Below are positions 31,105 to 36,740 of a DNA stretch of 36,740 nucleotides, piece by piece; within the stretch, counting starts at the first letter, position 1, and every line of letters starts with the position of its first letter. Location: positions 1-36,740 of the forward strand of contig JAILRK010000192.1 of assembly GCA_024698225.1 (NCBI GenBank). The letters are read 5' to 3'. A program made the position numbers and the translations under genes. The DNA is from Oscillospiraceae bacterium (GTDB lineage Bacteria > Bacillota > Clostridia > Oscillospirales > Oscillospiraceae). The notes under the pieces are model-generated. The model was not told where the DNA came from and did not search any database. It saw only the letters and a program-made list of their open reading frames with translations.

Positions 31105-32841
31105 ATGCTCAAACGACTGGCGCAGTGTGTGCGCGAGTACAAAGCGCCTGCGCTGCTGACGCTGCTGTTCATCGTCGGCGAGGCGGTGATTGAAGCAATC
31201 ATCCCCTTCCTGACCGCGCGGCTGGTCAACGAAATCAAGGGCGGCGTGGACATGGGGGAGCTGCTGCGTCTTGGCGCGGTGCTGGTGCTGCTGGCGCTCT
31301 CGTCCCTTGCCTGCGGCGGTCTGGCAGGCTTCACATCTGCGCGGGCGGCGTCCGGTTTTGCCAAGAATGTCCGCCACGACCTGTTTCACAAGGTGCAGGA
31401 GTTTTCCTTTGAGAACATCGACCGGTTCTCCTCCTCATCGCTCGTCACGCGCATGACCACCGACATCAACAACGTGCAGATGGCGTTTATGATGATGATT
31501 CGCATCGCCGTGCGCTCGCCGTTGATGCTGATTTTCTCCATCGTCATGGCGTACATCATGGGCGGCATGCTGGCGACAAGCTTTGTGGTCATCATCCCCG
31601 TGCTGGTGTGCGGGCTGCTGCTTGTGGCGCGCTACGCCATGCCCGCCTTCCGCGCCGTGTTCCGAAAGTATGACCGGCTGAACGCCTCGATTGAGGAAAA
31701 CGTGCGCGCGATGCGCGTGGTCAAGGGCTTTGCCCGCGAGGCGTACGAGAAGGAGAAGTTCGCCAAGGCGTCCACCGACATCTGCGCGGACTTCACCCGT
31801 GCCGAGCGCATCGTGGCGCTCAACATGCCCTTGATGCAGCTGTGCATCTACGCGAACATGGTGTTCGTGATGATAGTCGGCTCGCGCCTCGTCATCACCT
31901 CGCACGGCACGGTGCTTGAGGTCGGGCAGATTTCCGCCATGCTGACCTACGGCATACAGATTCTGATGTCGCTGATGATGCTCTCGATGATTTACGTCAT
32001 GCTGACCATGTCCACCGAGAGCGCGAAGCGCATTGTAGAGGTGCTGGACGAGACGCCCGCCATCCGCGCCGGCGACGCGCCCGTCACCGAGGTGCGCGAC
32101 GGCTCCATCTCCTTTTCCGACGTGCGCTTCAAGTACTCCGCCGCGGCGGAGCGCAACGCGCTTGACGACGTTGACCTGCAGATTGCAAGCGGCATGACCG
32201 TCGGCATTCTGGGTGGAACGGGCGTCGGCAAATCGACGCTGGTGCAGCTCATCCCCCGCCTGTACGACGCGACGGAGGGCGTCGTCCGCGTCGGCGGCGT
32301 GGACGTGCGCGACTATGACCTCGACGCGCTGCGCAACGCGGTGGCGATGGTGCTGCAGAAAAACGAGCTGTTCTCCGGCACGATAGCCGAGAACCTGCGC
32401 TGGGGCAACCCGGACGCCACGGACGAGGAGCTTACGCAGGCATGCCGCCTTGCGCAGGCGGACGACTTCGTGCGCGCCTTCCCCGACGGCTACCGGACGA
32501 AGATTGAACAGGGCGGCACGAACGTCTCCGGCGGACAGAAGCAGCGCCTGTGCATTGCCCGCGCACTGCTCAAAAAGCCGAAGATTCTGATTCTCGACGA
32601 TTCCACCAGTGCGGTGGATACGCGCACCGACGCATTGATTCGTCAGGGGCTGCGGAGCTATCTTCCCGAGACGACGAAGCTCATCATTGCCCAGCGCGTT
32701 GCCTCCGTGCAGGACGCCGACCTCATCCTTGTGATGGACGGCGGCAGAATCGTCGCCTCCGGCACGCACGAGACGCTGCTGCGCGAGAGCGACATCTACC
32801 GCGAAACCTATGAGCAGCAGACGAAAGGCGGTGAGGAATAA
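31105..32841 (+). CDS. ABC exporter half-transporter (TMD-NBD), Walker B Asp variant
   Basis: GGTGVGKST, NVSGGQKQRL, ILILDDSTSAVD. Confidence 0.95.
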   Translation: MLKRLAQCVREYKAPALLTLLFIVGEAVIEAIIPFLTARLVNEIKGGVDMGELLRLGAVLVLLALSSLACGGLAGFTSARAASGFAKNVRHDLFHKVQEFSFENIDRFSSSSLVTRMTTDINNVQMAFMMMIRIAVRSPLMLIFSIVMAYIMGGMLATSFVVIIPVLVCGLLLVARYAMPAFRAVFRKYDRLNASIEENVRAMRVVKGFAREAYEKEKFAKASTDICADFTRAERIVALNMPLMQLCIYANMVFVMIVGSRLVITSHGTVLEVGQISAMLTYGIQILMSLMMLSMIYVMLTMSTESAKRIVEVLDETPAIRAGDAPVTEVRDGSISFSDVRFKYSAAAERNALDDVDLQIASGMTVGILGGTGVGKSTLVQLIPRLYDATEGVVRVGGVDVRDYDLDALRNAVAMVLQKNELFSGTIAENLRWGNPDATDEELTQACRLAQADDFVRAFPDGYRTKIEQGGTNVSGGQKQRLCIARALLKKPKILILDDSTSAVDTRTDALIRQGLRSYLPETTKLIIAQRVASVQDADLILVMDGGRIVASGTHETLLRESDIYRETYEQQTKGGEE

Positions 32842-34781
32842 TGCCGAGAGCGCATCCAAAATACAGCGCCGACACGAAGCTGAACCGGCGCGGACGCCCC
32901 GCGCTCAACTTTGACGCCGTGCGGCGCACGGTGGGGCTGGTGATGCAGTTCTATCCCCGCCTGTTCCCTGCCGTCTGCCTGCTGACGGTGTTCTCCTCGG
33001 CGGTGAGTGCGGTGCCATCCCTGTTTACGCAGAAAATCATCGCCATCATCGCAGCGTGGACGCAAAGCGGCGACTGGGCGGCGGCAAAGGTGCTGATTGT
33101 CTCGCAGCTTACGCCGCTGATTGTGCTCTACGTGCTCTCGATGGTTGCGGTGGTGCTGCAGACGCAGCTCTCCGCCATCCTGACGCAGGGCTTTCTGGAC
33201 AAGCTGCGCCGCCGCCTGTTCGACACCATGCAGGACCTGCCCATCCGCTATTTCGACACCCATCGGCACGGCGACGTCATGAGCCACTACACCAACGACG
33301 TGGATACGCTGCGCGAGCTGGTGAGCCAGTCGATTCCCGCAGTGCTGCGCTCCGGGGCAATTGTCGTGGTGGTGTTCTGCATCATGCTCTGGTACTCCCT
33401 GCCCCTGACCGTCATGATTCTGCTGGGGATGTGCGCCATGATGATGGTCTCCGGCAAGCTCGGCGGCGGCAGCGCAAAATTCTTCATTGCACAGCAGAAG
33501 TCCGTCGCCGCGACGGAGGGCTATATCCAGGAGATGATGGCGGGACAGAAGGTCGTCAAGGTCTTCTGCCACGAGACGGCCGCCGCCAAGGACTTTGACA
33601 AGCTCAACGAGGAGCTGTGCGAGAACGCGCGCCGCGCCCACGCCTACGCCAACACCCTCGGTCCGATTATCATGAACATCGGCAACATCCTCTATGTGCT
33701 CGTTGCCGTGCTGGGCGGCGCGTATCTGCTGGCGGGGCTGCCGAATCCCAGTGTCTCCGGCATGGCGCTGGACATCTCCATTCTCGTCGCCTTTCTGAAC
33801 ATGACCAAGCAGTTCACCGGCAACGTCAACCAGCTCACGCAGCAGGTCAACGCGGTGGTCATGGGCATGGCGGGTGCACAGCGCGTGTTCTCGCTGATGG
33901 ATGAGACGGCGGAGGCGGACAGCGGCTACGTCACGCTTGTCAACGCCGTGTACACGGACGACGGCGCGGTGACCGAGGCGGACCATCACACGGGCCACTG
34001 GGCATGGAAGCACCCCCACGGCGACGGCACGCTGACCTACACCGAGCTGCGCGGCGACGTGCGGCTGGTGAACGTGGACTTTTCCTATGAAGAGGGCAAG
34101 CAGGTGCTCAGCGACGTGAACGTGTATGCCGAGCCCGGCCAGAAGGTCGCCTTTGTCGGTGCAACGGGCGCAGGCAAAACGACCATCACCAATCTCATCA
34201 ACCGCTTCTACGACATTGAGGACGGCAAAATCCGCTACGACGGCATCAACATCAACAAGATTCGCAAGAAGGACCTGCGCCGCTCGCTTGGGCTCGTGCT
34301 GCAGGAGACCAACCTGTTTACCGGCACGGTGATGGACAACATCCGCTACGGCAAGCTGGACGCCTCGGACGAGGAGTGCCGACGCGCGGCGAAGCTCGCG
34401 GGCGCGGACGATTTCATCACACGCCTGCCGCGCGGCTACGAGACGGAGCTCACGAACAACGGCACGAACCTCTCGCAGGGACAGCGCCAGCTCATCGCCA
34501 TCGCTCGCGCCGCCGTTGCCGACCCGCCGGTGATGATTCTCGACGAGGCGACCAGCTCCATCGACACGCGCACCGAGGCGATTGTCCAGCGCGGCATGGA
34601 CAAGCTGATGGAGGGACGCACGGTGTTCGTCATCGCCCACCGGCTCTCCACCGTCATGAACAGCGACGTCATCATGGTGCTGGACCACGGGCGCATCATC
34701 GAGCGCGGCACCCACGATGCGCTCATCGCCCAGCGCGGCACCTACTACCAGCTCTACACGGGCGCGTTTGAGTTGGAATAA
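32841..34781 (+). CDS. ABC exporter half-transporter (TMD-NBD), LSQGQ signature variant
   Basis: GATGAGKTT, NLSQGQRQLI, VMILDEATSSID; start overlaps the preceding stop. Confidence 0.95.
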   Translation: MPRAHPKYSADTKLNRRGRPALNFDAVRRTVGLVMQFYPRLFPAVCLLTVFSSAVSAVPSLFTQKIIAIIAAWTQSGDWAAAKVLIVSQLTPLIVLYVLSMVAVVLQTQLSAILTQGFLDKLRRRLFDTMQDLPIRYFDTHRHGDVMSHYTNDVDTLRELVSQSIPAVLRSGAIVVVVFCIMLWYSLPLTVMILLGMCAMMMVSGKLGGGSAKFFIAQQKSVAATEGYIQEMMAGQKVVKVFCHETAAAKDFDKLNEELCENARRAHAYANTLGPIIMNIGNILYVLVAVLGGAYLLAGLPNPSVSGMALDISILVAFLNMTKQFTGNVNQLTQQVNAVVMGMAGAQRVFSLMDETAEADSGYVTLVNAVYTDDGAVTEADHHTGHWAWKHPHGDGTLTYTELRGDVRLVNVDFSYEEGKQVLSDVNVYAEPGQKVAFVGATGAGKTTITNLINRFYDIEDGKIRYDGININKIRKKDLRRSLGLVLQETNLFTGTVMDNIRYGKLDASDEECRRAAKLAGADDFITRLPRGYETELTNNGTNLSQGQRQLIAIARAAVADPPVMILDEATSSIDTRTEAIVQRGMDKLMEGRTVFVIAHRLSTVMNSDVIMVLDHGRIIERGTHDALIAQRGTYYQLYTGAFELE

Positions 34782-34800
34782 CCGGAAGAAAAGGCAATTG

Positions 34801-34832
34801 AGCGGCGCTTCCCTGCATCGGGAAGCGCCGCT
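34801..34832. terminator. Hairpin between convergent ABC and cardiolipin synthase genes
   Basis: AGCGGCGCTTCCC/GGGAAGCGCCGCT inverted repeat; no clear T tract. Confidence 0.6.
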
Positions 34833-34856
34833 TGAGCGTTAGATTCTGTTTCGAGA

Positions 34857-36410
34857 TTACATCCAAATGGCGAACAGGCGCATCAGCGGCTCCGCCAGGC
34901 GGCGGTACCAATGGCGGTTCTTCCACTCCTCCGGTGTGACGGCGTGGCTCTGCGCGGCAATGGCGTCCTGGTCCTCAAGCACCTGCTCCACAGCGGGGCC
35001 GCCATAGAGCAGAACGCCGCATTCAAAATGCAGTTGAAAGCTGCGGTAGTCCATGTTGACCGAGCCGACCATGGCGACGTCCCGGTCCACCATGACGGTC
35101 TTCTGGTGGAGGAAGCCGGGTGTATAGCGATAAATCTTTACACCGTGCTCCATCAGCTCGCCAAAGTAGCTCTCCGCCACGATGTCAGTGAAGAGATGGT
35201 CGGGAATGTGCGGCAGCATCAACCGCACGTCCACGCCGCCGTCGCCCGCAATGCACAGCGCGTGCATGGTTTCGGTGTCCGGAATGAAGTAGGGCGTGGT
35301 GATGTAGAGAAAGCGCCGTGCGTTGGCGATGAGCTGCAGATACATGTCCTCGGCGGGGTTGTCCGGGTTGTTGAGCGGACCGTCCGTGAACACCTGGCAC
35401 CAGCCCTCGGCGCGCGTGTCGCCGTGCGGGCGGTAGTAGTCCCGCTCGTGGTTCGGCTCACCCGCTAAGAAGCGCCACATGTCGAGGAAGGACGAGGTCA
35501 GCCCCCAGGCGCCATCGCCCTCCAGACGCACGCCGCTGTCCTTCCAGTACCCAAAGCGCGTGATGAGGTTGGCGTATTCATCCGCCACGTTCGCGCCGCC
35601 TGTCCAGGCGTAGTCTCCGTCCACACAGGCGATTTTCCGGTGGTCGCGGTAGTTGAAATAGAGGCGGTTGACGTAGCGGTGCACGGGGTTGAACACGACG
35701 ACCTCCACGCCCGCTGCGCGCAGTGCGTCAATGGTCTCGCCGCGAAAGCGCTTGAGGTTGCCAAAATCGTCGAAGATGACGCGCACCTCGACGCCGGCGC
35801 GTGCACGCGCGCAGAGGACCTCGTTGAGACGGTCCCAAAGCTGACCCTCCGCCAAGATGAAAAACTCCAGGAAGATGAAGCGCTGCGCCTGCTCGCATTT
35901 GGCGAGGATGTCCTCCAGATAGTGTTTTCCCTCCGGGAAGTACTCCGCCTTCGTGTTCTGATGCACCGCGAAACCACGGCGGCGCAGGCTGTTCATCAGC
36001 CGTGCCCAGTCCGGCATGGCGCGCGCAAGCTTGTCGGCGTTGAGCGCGCCGCGCATGCGCACGCTCTCCGGCTCGTCGCACTTTGCCGGCACCTTGCTGC
36101 GCAGGCGGCGCTGCTCGGCGCTGTAGCCCCAGAGCAGGTAGAGCGTCAGCCCGACCACGGGCACGGTGAGAATCAGGATAATCCAGGTGGATTTGTACAT
36201 CGCGTCGCCGCGGCGGTTGTAGATGCTGACGGCGACCGCAAGTCCGGCAATCTCAAGCAGGGCGTAGACAATGGTGGCATACTGCCGGAGCAGGTACGCC
36301 ATCAGCACGGTCAGCGCGATTTGAATCGCAAGCAGCAGCGCCGCAAGCGCGATGCGCAGCGCCGCCGCAATGCGGCGCTCCCCTTTTTGCTGCAAACCAA
36401 ACCGCTTCAT
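34857..36410 (-). CDS. cls: Cardiolipin synthase (phospholipase D superfamily)
   Basis: Two HKD motifs: HRKIACVDGDYAWTGGANVADEY and HQKTVMVDRDVAMVGSVNMDYRSF; N-terminal TM helices. Confidence 0.94.
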   Translation of the reverse strand: MKRFGLQQKGERRIAAALRIALAALLLAIQIALTVLMAYLLRQYATIVYALLEIAGLAVAVSIYNRRGDAMYKSTWIILILTVPVVGLTLYLLWGYSAEQRRLRSKVPAKCDEPESVRMRGALNADKLARAMPDWARLMNSLRRRGFAVHQNTKAEYFPEGKHYLEDILAKCEQAQRFIFLEFFILAEGQLWDRLNEVLCARARAGVEVRVIFDDFGNLKRFRGETIDALRAAGVEVVVFNPVHRYVNRLYFNYRDHRKIACVDGDYAWTGGANVADEYANLITRFGYWKDSGVRLEGDGAWGLTSSFLDMWRFLAGEPNHERDYYRPHGDTRAEGWCQVFTDGPLNNPDNPAEDMYLQLIANARRFLYITTPYFIPDTETMHALCIAGDGGVDVRLMLPHIPDHLFTDIVAESYFGELMEHGVKIYRYTPGFLHQKTVMVDRDVAMVGSVNMDYRSFQLHFECGVLLYGGPAVEQVLEDQDAIAAQSHAVTPEEWKNRHWYRRLAEPLMRLFAIWM

Positions 36411-36462
36411 CGATGCTCCTCCTTATTCTGCCGGGATGCGTGCTGCCGCCGTGTCCGTGCGT

Positions 36463-36740
36463 TTATCTGCCGCTGGACTGGTGCAGCAGCGTATTGCGTA
36501 TGTCGTAGAGCTTCTGCGACAGGTCGACGGGATAGGTCTGGGGGTTGTCAAACCGCCGGTTCTCCAGCCAGAGCGTGTCCACCTGCTCTTTGCAGTAGGC
36601 GCGGATTTCTTCAATCGTGGGGCGCTGATACACCAGCTTGCCGCCCTGATAGATGGGCACCAGCAGCTCGCGCGCCTCGAAGTTGTAAACCGTTTTGCGC
36701 TTCCAGGTCGCTTCGGGGTCGAAGATTTCGAGGGTGCCGT
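36463..36740 (-). CDS. Nicotinate phosphoribosyltransferase, C-terminal fragment (5' end outside the window)
   Basis: In-frame GTLEIFDPEATWKRKTVYNFEARELLVPIYQGGKLVYQRPTIEEIRAYCKEQVDTLWLENRRFDNPQTYPVDLSQKLYDIRN. Confidence 0.85.
   Translation of the reverse strand, partial: GTLEIFDPEATWKRKTVYNFEARELLVPIYQGGKLVYQRPTIEEIRAYCKEQVDTLWLENRRFDNPQTYPVDLSQKLYDIRNTLLHQSSGR

Noticed and set aside
27561-31364. 1267-aa minus-strand ORF
   Set aside because: Antisense to the well-supported GGDEF and EF-G/NYN genes; low-complexity Arg/His/Val/Leu-rich translation typical of GC-rich shadow frames
32808-34715. 635-aa minus-strand ORF
   Set aside because: Antisense to the second ABC subunit

Overview
This looks like a 36.7-kb stretch of a GC-rich anaerobic Firmicutes (Clostridia/Oscillospiraceae-like) chromosome. 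It is densely coding and mostly minus-strand from 1.9 to 26.2 kb, with no mobile elements or CRISPR seen. Many long ORFs in the track are antisense shadows caused by high GC. Main blocks: (1) a flavodiiron protein gene; (2) T-box-regulated tyrS; (3) an operon led by a ~0.65-kb non-coding RNA that I identify as OLE RNA, followed by an oapA-like gene, dxs, tlyA, nadK, argR, recN and a degenerate M28-like membrane protein; (4) a nitrite-reduction operon in which a pentaheme NrfA domain (CXXCK plus four CXXCH) is fused to two FMN-binding (RnfG/NqrC-type) domains, followed by resB, ccsA, a 2x[4Fe-4S] ferredoxin and a NapH/NosR-like membrane Fe-S protein, with no nrfH visible; (5) a tandem glycine riboswitch and an AGCS symporter; (6) a catabolic cassette of AroE-like dehydrogenase, TRAP transporter, TIM-barrel isomerase/dehydratase and ThDP enzyme; (7) PepSY, zinc-ribbon and GGDEF proteins; (8) an EF-G/TetM-like GTPase fused to a YacP/Rae1-type NYN nuclease domain; (9) a heterodimeric ABC exporter; (10) cardiolipin synthase and a partial nicotinate phosphoribosyltransferase. 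The best candidates for under-described biology are the flavinylated NrfA fusion module, the translational GTPase-Rae1 fusion, and the OLE RNA locus. All calls come from reading the sequence; no database search or folding was run.
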